DNA from: an uncultured Tropicimonas sp.
Lineage (GTDB): Bacteria > Pseudomonadota > Alphaproteobacteria > Rhodobacterales > Rhodobacteraceae
NCBI GenBank assembly: GCA_947495685.1
Contig: CANLZY010000017.1
Span: forward strand, 62,001-126,000
DNA length: 64,000 nt
Reading direction: 5' to 3'
Made by a program: the position numbers and the translations under genes. The notes beneath the pieces are model-generated. The model was not told the origin of the DNA. It searched no databases and was given only the letters and a program-made list of their open reading frames with translations. The stretch's first letter is position 1; each line of letters starts with the position of its first letter. Shown piece by piece: positions 53,254 to 62,441 of this stretch.

Positions 53254-54045
53254 ATGCCCCGACCGCTTTTGCGCCGATGGACTGCGCGCCTGTTATGGCC
53301 GTTCGCCTTGGTGGCATTGCTGGCCCCACCGGCACTGGCCGGCGATGGCCGGCTGACTGTCTTTGCGGCTGCAAGCATGAAAAACGCCTTGGAAGAGATT
53401 GCCACCGGATTTGCCAGGGACACCGGCGGGGAGGCGACGTTGTCCTTTGCCGGTTCCTCGATGTTGGCGCGGCAGATTCAGCAGGGGGCCCCGGCGGATC
53501 TGTTCATTTCGGCCAACCCGGACTGGATGGATGTGCTGGAGGCCGACGGGATTCTGCTTGCCGACACCCGGTCCGACCTTGTTGGAAACGCGTTGGTGCT
53601 GGTCGGGTACGGCGGTGACCTGCCGCCGGTCGAGATCGGGCCATCGATGGATCTGGCCGGGATGTTGGGCGACGGCCGTCTGGCCATGGCGCTCGTGCAG
53701 GCGGTTCCCGCCGGGATCTATGGCAAGGCCGCGCTGGAGGCGCTTGGCCTCTGGTCCTCCGTTGCGCCGCAGGTTGTGCAGGCCGACAACGTTCGCTCGG
53801 CGCTGGCCCTGGTGTCGCTTGGCGAAGCCCCGTTGGGAATCGTCTATGCCACCGACGCCGTCGCCGATGACAACGTCAGCCGGCTCGGGACCTTTCCGCC
53901 CGACAGTCATCCGCCGATTGTCTATCCGGTTGCGTTGGTGGCCGACGGCGATGGGGCGCTGGCCCGGCCGTTTCTGGACTATCTGCGCGGGCCAGACGCC
54001 CGAGCGGCGCTGGAACGGCAGGGTTTCGTCGTGATCGGGGAGTGA
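53254..54045 (+). CDS. modA: Molybdate ABC transporter substrate-binding protein
   Basis: A 263-residue protein with a signal peptide ending APPALAG. ModA segments: LTVFAAASMKNALEEIATGF, FAGSSMLARQIQQGAPADLF and GIVYATDAVADD. It binds molybdate or tungstate in the periplasm. First gene of modABC. Supplies molybdenum for XdhB of this window among other enzymes. ATG at 53254 after AAGGA. Confidence 0.93.
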   Translation: MPRPLLRRWTARLLWPFALVALLAPPALAGDGRLTVFAAASMKNALEEIATGFARDTGGEATLSFAGSSMLARQIQQGAPADLFISANPDWMDVLEADGILLADTRSDLVGNALVLVGYGGDLPPVEIGPSMDLAGMLGDGRLAMALVQAVPAGIYGKAALEALGLWSSVAPQVVQADNVRSALALVSLGEAPLGIVYATDAVADDNVSRLGTFPPDSHPPIVYPVALVADGDGALARPFLDYLRGPDARAALERQGFVVIGE

Positions 54046-54054
54046 GCGCAGCGT

Positions 54055-54747
54055 ATGGCGTGGCTGGGACCCGATGAATGGAGCGCGGTGGCCTTGTCGC
54101 TCAAGGTCGCGGGATGCGCCACGCTGGTGACGCTGCCACTGGGGGTCTTCGTGGCCTACGTTCTGGCGCGGTGGAGCTTTCCGGGAAAACAACTGCTGAA
54201 CGGGATCGTGCACCTGCCGTTGATCCTGCCGCCGGTGGTCACCGGCTATCTGCTGTTGCTGACCTTCGGCACGCGTGGACCGGTCGGCGGGCTGTTGCAG
54301 GAAATCGGCATCGTCTTTGCCTTTCGCTGGACCGGGGCCGCGCTGGCGGCGGGGGTGATGGCCTTTCCACTGATGGTGCGCGCCATCCGGCTGTCGATCG
54401 AGGCCGTCGATCCGGGGCTTGAACAGGCGGCTGCGACGCTTGGGGCCTCGCGGTTGTGGGTGTTCGCGACCGTCACGCTGCCGTTGATCCTGCCGGGTAT
54501 CCTGACCGGCGGCATCCTGGCCTTTGCCAAGGCGATGGGCGAATTCGGCGCGACAATCACCTTCGTGTCCAACATCCCCGGGCAGACCCAGACATTGCCC
54601 TCGGCGATCTATGCTTTCCTGCAAGTGCCCGGCGGCGAAACCTCGGCCATGCGGCTGGTGCTGGTGTCGGTCGCGGTGGCGATCAGCGCGCTGATGTTGT
54701 CGGAGTGGCTGGCGCGGCGGGTCGCAAACCGGGTGGCGGGCACATGA
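54055..54747 (+). CDS. modB: Molybdate ABC transporter permease
   Basis: A 230-residue protein with about five membrane helices. EAA-type loop EQAAATLGASRLWVFATVTL and the block AKAMGEFGATITFVSNIPGQ are typical of ModB. 9 nt after modA and overlapping modC by ATGA. Confidence 0.94.
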   Translation: MAWLGPDEWSAVALSLKVAGCATLVTLPLGVFVAYVLARWSFPGKQLLNGIVHLPLILPPVVTGYLLLLTFGTRGPVGGLLQEIGIVFAFRWTGAALAAGVMAFPLMVRAIRLSIEAVDPGLEQAAATLGASRLWVFATVTLPLILPGILTGGILAFAKAMGEFGATITFVSNIPGQTQTLPSAIYAFLQVPGGETSAMRLVLVSVAVAISALMLSEWLARRVANRVAGT

Positions 54748-55832
54748 GCCTGTCGGTGAGACTGACCCATGCACTGGCCGGGTTCGACTTGGATATCGCC
54801 TTTGACGCCCCCCCGGGCGTGACGGCCCTGTTCGGTCGGTCGGGCGCGGGCAAGACGACGATCGTGAACGCGGTCGCCGGACTGTTGAGGCCCGATGCGG
54901 GCCGTGTGGTTGTTGGCGACCGGGTGCTGTTCGATACGGCGCTTGGGCGATGGCTGCCGCCGCACCAGCGCCGGGTGGGCTATGTCTTTCAGGAAGGGCG
55001 GCTGTTTCCGCATCTGAGTGTGCGCCAGAACCTCGCCTATGGGCGCTGGTTTGCACGCCGCGCGCCCGCAACCGAAAGCCAGGACCGGGTGGTAGAGATG
55101 CTGGGCATCGGCCATCTGCTGGACCGGCGTCCGGCAAAACTGTCGGGGGGCGAGAAACAGCGGGTGGCGATAGGCCGGGCGCTGCTGGCCAACCCTGGTC
55201 TGATCCTTGCCGACGAACCGCTGGCGGCGCTGGATGTGGCGCGCAAATCCGAGATCCTGAGCTATCTGGAACGAGTGCGCGACGAGGTGTCGGTGCCGAT
55301 CCTCTATGTCAGCCACTCTGCCGCCGAGGTCGCCCGGATCGCGACGACGGTGGTGGTGCTGCAGGATGGCAAGGTACAGCGGCAAGGCCCGGCCACCGAG
55401 GTATTCGGCGACCCGTCGGTGCTGCCGACAGGGGTCCGGGCTGCGGGCGCGGTGTTGCAGGCCATCGTGGTCCGCCACCATGCCGACGGGCTGACCGAGA
55501 TTGATGCGGGCGGGGCACGATTGTTCCTGCCGCTGATCGCGCAATCGCCGGGGCGGGAGGTCCGGGTCCGGATTGCCGCTCACGAAGTGCTGTTGTCGCG
55601 CGGCCGGCCCGAAGGGTTGTCGGCGCTGAATATCCTGTCGGGCACGGTCGACCAGGTGCGGGCCGGCGACGGACCGGGGGCCATCGTATCGGTTCGTACC
55701 CAGGCCGGGCCGGTTCTGGCGCGCGTCACCCGCCGATCAGCCGATGCGCTTGGGTTGGCGCACGGCGTGCCCTGCCACGCGATCATCAAGACGGTGTCCA
55801 TCGCGCCAGAAGACATCAGCGGGCTTGTCTAG
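54744..55832 (+). CDS. modC: Molybdate ABC transporter ATP-binding protein
   Basis: A 362-residue protein. Walker A FGRSGAGKT, the ModC segment RRVGYVFQEGRLFPHLSVRQ, signature LSGGEKQRVAIGRALL, Walker B LILADEPLAALD, and a C-terminal MOP/TOBE domain (ALNILSGTVDQVRAG, to HAIIKTVSIAPED) that can bind molybdate. Start overlaps modB. Confidence 0.95.
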   Translation: MSLSVRLTHALAGFDLDIAFDAPPGVTALFGRSGAGKTTIVNAVAGLLRPDAGRVVVGDRVLFDTALGRWLPPHQRRVGYVFQEGRLFPHLSVRQNLAYGRWFARRAPATESQDRVVEMLGIGHLLDRRPAKLSGGEKQRVAIGRALLANPGLILADEPLAALDVARKSEILSYLERVRDEVSVPILYVSHSAAEVARIATTVVVLQDGKVQRQGPATEVFGDPSVLPTGVRAAGAVLQAIVVRHHADGLTEIDAGGARLFLPLIAQSPGREVRVRIAAHEVLLSRGRPEGLSALNILSGTVDQVRAGDGPGAIVSVRTQAGPVLARVTRRSADALGLAHGVPCHAIIKTVSIAPEDISGLV

Positions 55833-55939
55833 GCCCGGGGGGCTGCGTCCAGATCGCGCTTGCGGGCGGGCGCGACGCTCCTATCATCCGGGCCGAACCA
55901 TACCGCCTGGAACAGAGCCGGGCACCGGGAGACCCTCCA

Positions 55940-56869
55940 ATGACCCAGACCCCTGAAAACATCGGCCACCGGATCGAGATCCTCGACCCACGATTCACCG
56001 CGCTCCGCATCAGTAGCGCTCAGCTCGAACGGCTGTGGACGGGCGGGCGATGGGTCGAGGGCCCGGTCTATTTCGGCGATGGCAAGTACCTGCTGTTTTC
56101 GGACATTCCCAACAATCGCATCCTGCGGTTCGACGAGACCGACGGGCAGGTCTCGGTCTGGCGGGCGCCCTCGAACAACTCCAACGGCCAGACGCGCGAC
56201 CGTCAGGGGCGGCTGGTCACCTGCGAGCACCTGAGCCGGCAAGTGACCCGCACGGAGTACGACGGCACCCGGACGGTTCTGGCCGACCAATTCGATGGCA
56301 AGAGGCTCAATTCGCCAAACGATGTCGTAGTAGCAGCGGATGGCGCGGTCTGGTTCACCGACCCGACCTATGGGATCGATGGCGACTACGAGGGCGATTT
56401 TGCGGTATCTGAAATCGGCAACAGCAACCTGTACCGGGTCGACCCGGGCACCGGCGCGGTTCAGATTGCTTGCGGCGACCTGGTACAGCCCAACGGGTTG
56501 GCGTTTTCCGCCGATGGCTTACAGCTGTTCGTCAGCGACACCGGTGCCAGCCACGTTGACAACGGTCCGCGCCACATCCGGCGGTTTGACGTGGACGGGG
56601 CAACGTTGCGTGGCGGCGAGGTCTTTTCGGTCTGTGCGGCCGGGGTTTACGACGGATTCCGGGTGGATATGCAGGGCAACATCTGGGCCAGCGCCGCCGA
56701 TGGGGTGCATTGCATCAGCCCCGATGGCGACCTGATCGGCAAGGTCCTGGTGCCAGAGACGGTCTCGAACGTCTGTTTTGGCGGGCCCAAGCGGAACCGG
56801 CTCTACATCACCGGCACGACATCGCTCTATTCGACCTATGTCGGGGTTTGCGGCCTTCCGTATTTCTAA
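55940..56869 (+). CDS. SMP-30/gluconolactonase family protein
   Basis: A 309-residue six-bladed propeller. Motifs are RWVEGPVYFGDGKYLLFSDI with the metal-binding Glu, RLNSPNDVVVAADGAVWFTD and QPNGLAFSADGLQLFVSDTG. The family hydrolyses sugar lactones such as gluconolactone using a divalent metal. No signal peptide. ATG after GGAGACC. Stand-alone unit. Confidence 0.9.
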   Translation: MTQTPENIGHRIEILDPRFTALRISSAQLERLWTGGRWVEGPVYFGDGKYLLFSDIPNNRILRFDETDGQVSVWRAPSNNSNGQTRDRQGRLVTCEHLSRQVTRTEYDGTRTVLADQFDGKRLNSPNDVVVAADGAVWFTDPTYGIDGDYEGDFAVSEIGNSNLYRVDPGTGAVQIACGDLVQPNGLAFSADGLQLFVSDTGASHVDNGPRHIRRFDVDGATLRGGEVFSVCAAGVYDGFRVDMQGNIWASAADGVHCISPDGDLIGKVLVPETVSNVCFGGPKRNRLYITGTTSLYSTYVGVCGLPYF

Positions 56870-57137
56870 GCCATCAGGAAGTGTTTGCGAACAGCGTCGT
56901 TGTCAGCCTTGACGACACCATTCCGCGAAGTGTTGCGCGTGGCCGCTTCACATCATTGCCCGGTCTGCGCCCGCGCAGCTCTGTCGGGCGCCCTTCAAAG
57001 AATGGGGTCTTCCAGATCCCGCTGATTTTGTAGTCGCAGTCTGTTCTGTCGAGGCCCCCACCGCCGGCATGGCGGTTTCAATTTGATCTTCCCTGCGGAT
57101 TGATGGACGCTGCGCCGGGATCAACAGGAGAACCGCA

Positions 57138-58379
57138 GTGCTGGACGCCACCATCCTCTGGGCCTGGACGGAGTTTGCCGTCCGTTGGCTGCATGTCATC
57201 ACGGCGATCGCCTGGATCGGATCGTCGTTCTATTTCATCGCACTGGACCTTGGGCTGCGCAAAGCGGCAGATCTGGCGCCCGGTGTGCACGGCGAGGAAT
57301 GGCAGGTTCACGGCGGTGGGTTTTACCACATCCAGAAATACCTGGTGGCGCCGGAACGGTTGCCGGACCACCTGATCTGGTTCAAGTGGGAAAGCTATGT
57401 CACGTGGCTCAGCGGGTTCGCGATGCTGGTGCTGGTCTATTATCTGGGCGCCGACCTCTACCTGATCGACCCGAGCGTTCTGGATCTGCCGCTCTGGGTG
57501 GCGATTGCCATTTCCGTCGGATCGCTGGCCTTCGGCTGGCTGGCCTACAATGCGATGTGCCAGTCGCGGTTCGGTGACGACAACACCCGCCTGATGGTGT
57601 TGCTCTACGTGATTCTGGTCGTGATGGCCTGGGGCTACACGCAGGTGTTCTCGGGGCGGGCGGCGCTGCTTCACCTGGGGGCCTTTACCGCCACGATCAT
57701 GTCGGCCAACGTGTTCTTCATCATCATCCCCAACCAGACCATCGTGGTCGGCGATCTGAAGGCCGGCAGGACGCCGGATGCAAAATATGGCAAGATTGCC
57801 AAGCAACGTTCGACCCACAACAACTATCTGACCTTGCCGGTTATCTTCCTCATGCTGTCGAACCATTACCCTCTGGCCTTCGCCAGCGAGTGGAACTGGT
57901 TGATCGCCAGTCTTGTGTTCCTGATGGGGGTGACGATCCGGCATTATTTCAACAGCTTCCATGCAAGCGACTTTCCGAAGTCCGGACCGCGCTGGACCTG
58001 GGCCGCGACGCTTCTGTTGTTCCTGGCGATTGTCGGCCTGTCGCTGGCACCGCTCTATGGCGAGGATGAGGGGTGGGAAGAAACTGCGCTCAGCACCGCA
58101 CAGCAGCGGTTTGTCGAGGCCGAGGGCTTTCCCGAGGTCTACGATATCGTGCTGGGGAACTGCTCCATGTGCCATACGCCGGAACCCGGTTGGGAGGGGT
58201 TGGCCGTTCCGCCCAAGGGCGTGAAGCTGGTAACGGAATCCGACATCGTGCGTCACGCGCAGCAGATATACCTTCAGGCTGGGGTCACCCATGCGATGCC
58301 TCCGGGGCGGGCCAATTTCATGGAACCGTCCGACAGGGCGATGCTGCGCCGGTGGTATCGCGCGGGTGCAAAGGGCTAG
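57138..58379 (+). CDS. puuD: Membrane urate hydroxylase with C-terminal cytochrome c (PuuD)
   Basis: A 413-residue protein. The N-terminal part has about eight membrane helices and PuuD blocks such as ITAIAWIGSSFYFIALDLGL, GGGFYHIQKYLVAPERLPDH and SANVFFIIIPNQ. The C-terminal domain is a periplasmic cytochrome c with CSMCH at residues 342-346. PuuD oxidises urate to 5-hydroxyisourate, passing electrons to a terminal oxidase. The start is the GTG at 57138, nine bases after AGGAG. It continues the pathway from xdhABC at 24-29 kb. Confidence 0.94.
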   Translation: MLDATILWAWTEFAVRWLHVITAIAWIGSSFYFIALDLGLRKAADLAPGVHGEEWQVHGGGFYHIQKYLVAPERLPDHLIWFKWESYVTWLSGFAMLVLVYYLGADLYLIDPSVLDLPLWVAIAISVGSLAFGWLAYNAMCQSRFGDDNTRLMVLLYVILVVMAWGYTQVFSGRAALLHLGAFTATIMSANVFFIIIPNQTIVVGDLKAGRTPDAKYGKIAKQRSTHNNYLTLPVIFLMLSNHYPLAFASEWNWLIASLVFLMGVTIRHYFNSFHASDFPKSGPRWTWAATLLLFLAIVGLSLAPLYGEDEGWEETALSTAQQRFVEAEGFPEVYDIVLGNCSMCHTPEPGWEGLAVPPKGVKLVTESDIVRHAQQIYLQAGVTHAMPPGRANFMEPSDRAMLRRWYRAGAKG

Positions 58380-58385
58380 GGAGCG

Positions 58386-58587
58386 CTCCCGCCCGTCGCG
58401 GCCATATCAGAGATTTGTCCGCTCCCGTTGGGCATGGCGCCTGCGGCGGGCGGCATTTGGTCGAACCGAACTCCAAACAGCAACCCGAGCCACAGGGCGC
58501 GACGGTGCCTCCTGTCACACGCGTGCGTTAGCACGCGCCACGCCCAACGGGATGATGGCGCCGAAGGCGCCGGAAGACGGGCGGGAG
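58386..58587. repeat. Nested inverted-repeat element
   Basis: Three inverted pairs are nested. CTCCCGCCCGTC (58386-58397) is complementary to GACGGGCGGGAG (58576-58587). Inside it CCCGTTGGGC (58424-58433) pairs with GCCCAACGGG (58542-58551). Innermost is a hairpin GCGTGC-GTTA-GCACGC (58521-58536). The whole 200-bp block lies just after puuD and has the look of a small dispersed palindromic element or structured RNA. No coding function seen. Confidence 0.65.
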
Positions 58588-59011
58588 CCCCCGGCCTCAG
58601 GCCTTGAGCCATCTGTTTGAGAAGAGGTCCGAAGGGGCGCGGCATCCCGAAACCGTGGTGTTTCTGATTCAAAGAGGCGGCACAGGGCGCGGCCAATCTT
58701 GGTTGCTTCATCTGCCGCCCGGTCTGGCGAAGCCTGAGCCGATCACCGTGTCGGTTGATGGGTGGAGGGCTTTACACCCCAAGGCTGTTGCGATACCGGG
58801 AAAAGCAATCGAGGCGAAAAAACCGTGCCCAATCGGCCAGTGCGGTTGGCCCGGCACAGGGCATGCCTTGCTGGTTTGCTGCTTGGGCGCATCCGATCAG
58901 GAAGAACATCCTGCTCAATCCGTGGCAAGTGCCTTGATCCCTGCCGGTTCACACCCTCCAACGCAGTACAGGATGGCGGGGGGCATCCCCAACGATCCGG
59001 GTCAGACGCAA
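58588..59011. other. Gap with no supported gene
   Basis: About 420 bp between the palindromic element and the lipoprotein gene. Long open frames exist on both strands, but none has a ribosome-binding site and recognisable protein character. Confidence 0.35.
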
Positions 59012-59419
59012 TCAGCCGAGAGGATACTTGGCGTTGCACTGGGCAAGACCCGCTTCGGCCTCCCGGACAAGGCGCGCGCGGGTCTGTTTCAACTCGGCGA
59101 GCTTGCGTTGCTCCGTGGCGCCATCAATGGGCACCGGCTTTTCACGATAGCGGGTGTCCGGCACCGTGCAATAGGTCCAGCCGACCCCGACGCCTCTCCC
59201 GCGATAGCCGTAATTGCCGCTGCCAAGGCAGAGGTCCACGCGCGACGAGATATAGGCCTCGCGGTCGATGGCATAGCCGCGCGACAGGTTGGCCTGTGTC
59301 TGCAGGATCAGTTCGTCGACAATCGCAAGATCCTTGGTTGCCGATTTCAGACAGCTTTCCCGAGGTGTCGCGCAGGCGGCGAGGGCCGATAGCAAGAGCA
59401 GAAGAATCATGCGTTTCAT
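59012..59419 (-). CDS. Small lipoprotein of unknown function
   Basis: A 135-residue protein with a lipobox: hydrophobic run LLLLLSALAAC with the lipidated Cys at residue 16. The mature part has a central Cys pair region (DLCLGSGNYGYRGRGVGVGW) and a C-terminal helix (ATEQRKLAELKQTRARLVRE) that may form a coiled coil. No family recognised. Confidence 0.75.
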   Translation of the reverse strand: MKRMILLLLLSALAACATPRESCLKSATKDLAIVDELILQTQANLSRGYAIDREAYISSRVDLCLGSGNYGYRGRGVGVGWTYCTVPDTRYREKPVPIDGATEQRKLAELKQTRARLVREAEAGLAQCNAKYPLG

Positions 59420-59535
59420 GTCAACATCATAGCGGCTTGCATCCGATCCGCCAATCGCGCTGCGGGCTTGGGCCGGGTCTGGTCGGAGGCATTCAAAACT
59501 GCTAGCGAGGGCCGATGATCGAAGGAGACAATTGC

Positions 59536-60426
59536 ATGACCCAGCCGTTCGACGACCAGAAGGCCCGTGCCTCCGCCTGGTTCCGGGAGTTGCGCGACCG
59601 GATCGTGACCGCCTTCGAAGCGTTGGAGGACACCCAGGTCGAAGGCCCCTTTGCTGACCTGCCTGCCGGCCGGTTCGAGGTCAGCGAGACCCGGCGTGGC
59701 TCTGCGGACGGCAGTGATGCCGGGGGTGGCCTGATGAGCGTGATGCGCGGTGGGCGGGTCTTTGAAAAAGTCGGCGTGAACATCTCGACCGTCTATGGCA
59801 CGCTGGGCGAGGCCGCGCAGAAGGCGATGGCCGCGCGCGGCGTTCCGGGCATGGACAGCGACCCGAGCTTCTGGGCGTCTGGCATCAGCCTGGTGGCCCA
59901 TATGCAGAACCCGCGCACGCCGGCGGTGCACATGAACACCCGCATGTTCTGGACCCCGCACGCCTGGTGGTTCGGTGGCGGGGCTGACCTGAACCCCTGT
60001 ATCGAAAACGACGCGGACACGGCGGCGTTCCATGCTGCCCTGAAACTGGCCTGCGATGCGCATGACCCAGCCTACTACGATCGGTTCAAGGCCTGGGCCG
60101 ACGAGTATTTCTTTGTTCCGCACCGGGGCCGGGCGCGCGGTGTCGGTGGTATCTTCTATGACGATCTGAACACTGGTGACTGGGAGGCGGATTTTGCCTT
60201 TACCCGCGATGTCGGCGCGGCGTTCCTGCCGGCGTTCCTGCCGGTCACCGAACAGCACCGCAACGATCCTTACACCGATGTCGACAAGGAAGCGCAACTG
60301 ATCCATCGCGGCCTCTATGCCGAATACAACCTGGTCTACGACCGGGGCACGAAATTCGGTCTGGCCACCGGCCACGATGCAAATGCGGTGCTGATGTCGC
60401 TGCCACCGGAGGCAAAATGGACCTGA
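59536..60426 (+). CDS. hemF: Aerobic coproporphyrinogen III oxidase
   Basis: A 296-residue HemF. FEKVGVNISTVYGTL, HMQNPRTPAVHMNTRMFW, WWFGGGADLNPC, HRGRARGVGGIFYDDL and LYAEYNLVYDRGTKFGLATG are all family blocks. It uses O2 to convert coproporphyrinogen III to protoporphyrinogen IX. The start at 59536 follows GAAGGAGA; a codon seven residues earlier has no site. It overlaps the GNAT gene by 10 nt. Confidence 0.96.
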   Translation: MTQPFDDQKARASAWFRELRDRIVTAFEALEDTQVEGPFADLPAGRFEVSETRRGSADGSDAGGGLMSVMRGGRVFEKVGVNISTVYGTLGEAAQKAMAARGVPGMDSDPSFWASGISLVAHMQNPRTPAVHMNTRMFWTPHAWWFGGGADLNPCIENDADTAAFHAALKLACDAHDPAYYDRFKAWADEYFFVPHRGRARGVGGIFYDDLNTGDWEADFAFTRDVGAAFLPAFLPVTEQHRNDPYTDVDKEAQLIHRGLYAEYNLVYDRGTKFGLATGHDANAVLMSLPPEAKWT

Positions 60427-61151
60427 CCGAGCGATCCACGCGGGAGAACGCTCTAGGACAACCTGTCGGGTGGCCGGTGGAGATGCCGTTTCCCCGGCCC
60501 TTGCCACGGCGGGAAACGTTGACCGGCAGGTTCTGCATGCTGGAACCCGCCGACCCGAAAGCGCATGCCGCAGGTCTGGCCGAGGCGTTCAATGCCGATC
60601 CGGACGGCCGGAACTGGACGTATCTGCCCTATGGTCCGTTTCGCTCCGAGGCCGAGGTGTCGGCCTGGATGGAGACGGCCTGCCTGGGCGCTGACCCGAT
60701 GTTCTTCGTGGTCCGCGAGGCGGGCACAGGCCGTTGCCTTGGCATTGCAAGCTATCTTCGGATCGGTCCGGCCAATGGATCGATCGAGGTTGGGCATATC
60801 AACTTTTCCCCGCTGATCCAGCGCACCCCCGCCGCGACCGAGGCGATGTTCCTGATGATGGAACATGCGATGGAGGACCTTGGGTATCGTCGCTACGAAT
60901 GGAAATGCGATGCGCTGAATGCGCCGTCCCGGGCGGCGGCGGCGCGGTTGGGTCTCGTCTATGAGGGAACCTTCCGCCAGGCCACGCACTACAAGGGGCG
61001 CAACCGGGACACTGCGTGGTTTGCTTTCACCGATGCGGATTGGCCGGTGGTCGGGGAGGCGTTGCGCAGTTGGTTGTCGGCGGTAAACTTTGACGCCGAG
61101 GGGCTCCAGAAGCGTCGGTTGCAGGATATCCGGGCCGGGTTGGTGGCCTGA
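60417..61151 (+). CDS. GNAT family N-acetyltransferase, RimL-like
   Basis: A 244-residue protein with the GNAT core PMFFVVREAGTGRCLGIASY, EVGHINFSPLIQRTPAATEA and YEWKCDALNAPSRAAAARLG. The RimL-like group acetylates N-termini or small amines. The ATG sits inside the end of hemF (10-nt overlap) after GGAGG, so both are translated together. Confidence 0.88.
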   Translation: MDLTERSTRENALGQPVGWPVEMPFPRPLPRRETLTGRFCMLEPADPKAHAAGLAEAFNADPDGRNWTYLPYGPFRSEAEVSAWMETACLGADPMFFVVREAGTGRCLGIASYLRIGPANGSIEVGHINFSPLIQRTPAATEAMFLMMEHAMEDLGYRRYEWKCDALNAPSRAAAARLGLVYEGTFRQATHYKGRNRDTAWFAFTDADWPVVGEALRSWLSAVNFDAEGLQKRRLQDIRAGLVA

Positions 61152-61296
61152 CACGGCACACTGCCCGCACTCAGGTGCAGAACAGGCGGTCGTGCCCGCC
61201 TGAATTGCCCATCCACCAGCGGCCATTGTTCGCCTGGCTGTCCCGCTCGTCACACCCGCCGACATCTCGCGCCCGCATCGACGGATGCGGAGCCAC

Positions 61297-62337
61297 TCAG
61301 GATGCGGTTTCGCGCACTGTATCGATCATCAGCTGAACGTTTTCCGGGTCGGCGTCCGGCGTGATGCCATGCCCGAGGTTGAAAATATGTGGCCCGCCCG
61401 AGAAGGCGCGGACGATGGCGCGGGTTTCCTCGACCAGGGCGTCGCCGCCGGTGACCATGTGGCGCGAGGCCAGGTTGCCCTGCACGCAGCCATCGACCTG
61501 TACCATCTCGGCCGCCCACTCGGCGCTGACCGAATTGTCCAGCGCCACGCAATCGGCGCCGGTGGCCTTGGCAAAGCCGATGTAATTGTCGCCGGCCTCG
61601 CGCGGGAAGGCGATGATCGGCACATCGGGATGGCGGGCTTTCAGGGCGCTGATGATCTGCCTGGCTGGCTCCAGTGCGTACTTTGCAAAGGCGTCGCCCT
61701 TCAGCGATCCGGCCCAACTGTCGAACAGCTTCACGGTCTCGGCGCCGGCCTCGATCTGGCAGGACAGGTACTCGATGGTCGCCTCGGTCAGCAGGTCGAG
61801 CAGGGCCTCGAACAGCGGCGTGTTTTCCTCGCGCAGCGCATGGGCCGGGCCCTGATCCGGCGTGCCGCGCCCGGCGATCATGTAGGTTGCCACGGTCCAG
61901 GGCGCGCCGGCAAAACCGATCAGCGCCGTTTCGGACGGCAGGGCGCTGGTCAGGAGGCGCACGGTCTCGTAGATCGGGGCGAGGTGGTCGTGGATGTCAT
62001 CCTTGCCCTTCAACTTGTCGAAATCGGCCTGCGTGGTGATGGTCGACAGCCGCGGGCCTTCGCCGGTTTCGAACCACAGGTCCGCGCCAAGCGCCTGCGG
62101 GATCAGCAGAATGTCGGCAAACAGGATCGCGGCGTCAAAGCCATAGCGGCGGATCGGTTGCAGGGTGACTTCGGCGGCCAGCTCCGGATTGTAGCACAGC
62201 GACAGGAAATCGCCGGCCTGCGCCCGGGTCGCCCGGTATTCCGGCAGGTAGCGCCCGGCCTGTCGCATCATCCAGATCGGGGGCACGGCCTGGGTCTCTC
62301 CGGCAAGTGCGCGCAGCAGTTTTTTCTGTTCGGCCAT
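61297..62337 (-). CDS. hemE: Uroporphyrinogen decarboxylase
   Basis: A 346-residue Hem[21 protein letters not shown] carries the substrate-binding arginines, [16 protein letters not shown] is the second family block, and IIAFPREAG and [16 protein letters not shown] follow. It decarboxylates uroporphyrinogen III to coproporphyrinogen III, the step before HemF. ATG at 62337 after GGAGGGG; divergent from hemC by 104 bp. Confidence 0.96.
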   Translation of the reverse strand: MAEQKKLLRALAGETQAVPPIWMMRQAGRYLPEYRATRAQAGDFLSLCYNPELAAEVTLQPIRRYGFDAAILFADILLIPQALGADLWFETGEGPRLSTITTQADFDKLKGKDDIHDHLAPIYETVRLLTSALPSETALIGFAGAPWTVATYMIAGRGTPDQGPAHALREENTPLFEALLDLLTEATIEYLSCQIEAGAETVKLFDSWAGSLKGDAFAKYALEPARQIISALKARHPDVPIIAFPREAGDNYIGFAKATGADCVALDNSVSAEWAAEMVQVDGCVQGNLASRHMVTGGDALVEETRAIVRAFSGGPHIFNLGHGITPDADPENVQLMIDTVRETAS

Positions 62338-62441
62338 GTCATCCCCTCCAGTTGCGGCGTTCGTTGGGTGCGGCCTCTGCGGCAGGAAGTCAAGTCGCAG
62401 GGGAGTTGTCACTGGGCAGGACGGCAATTAAGCACGGTGCC

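Noticed and set aside
58604-59039. Open frames on both strands between the palindrome and the lipoprotein gene
   Set aside because: No ribosome-binding site, no domain, and they overlap each other and the flanking gene.
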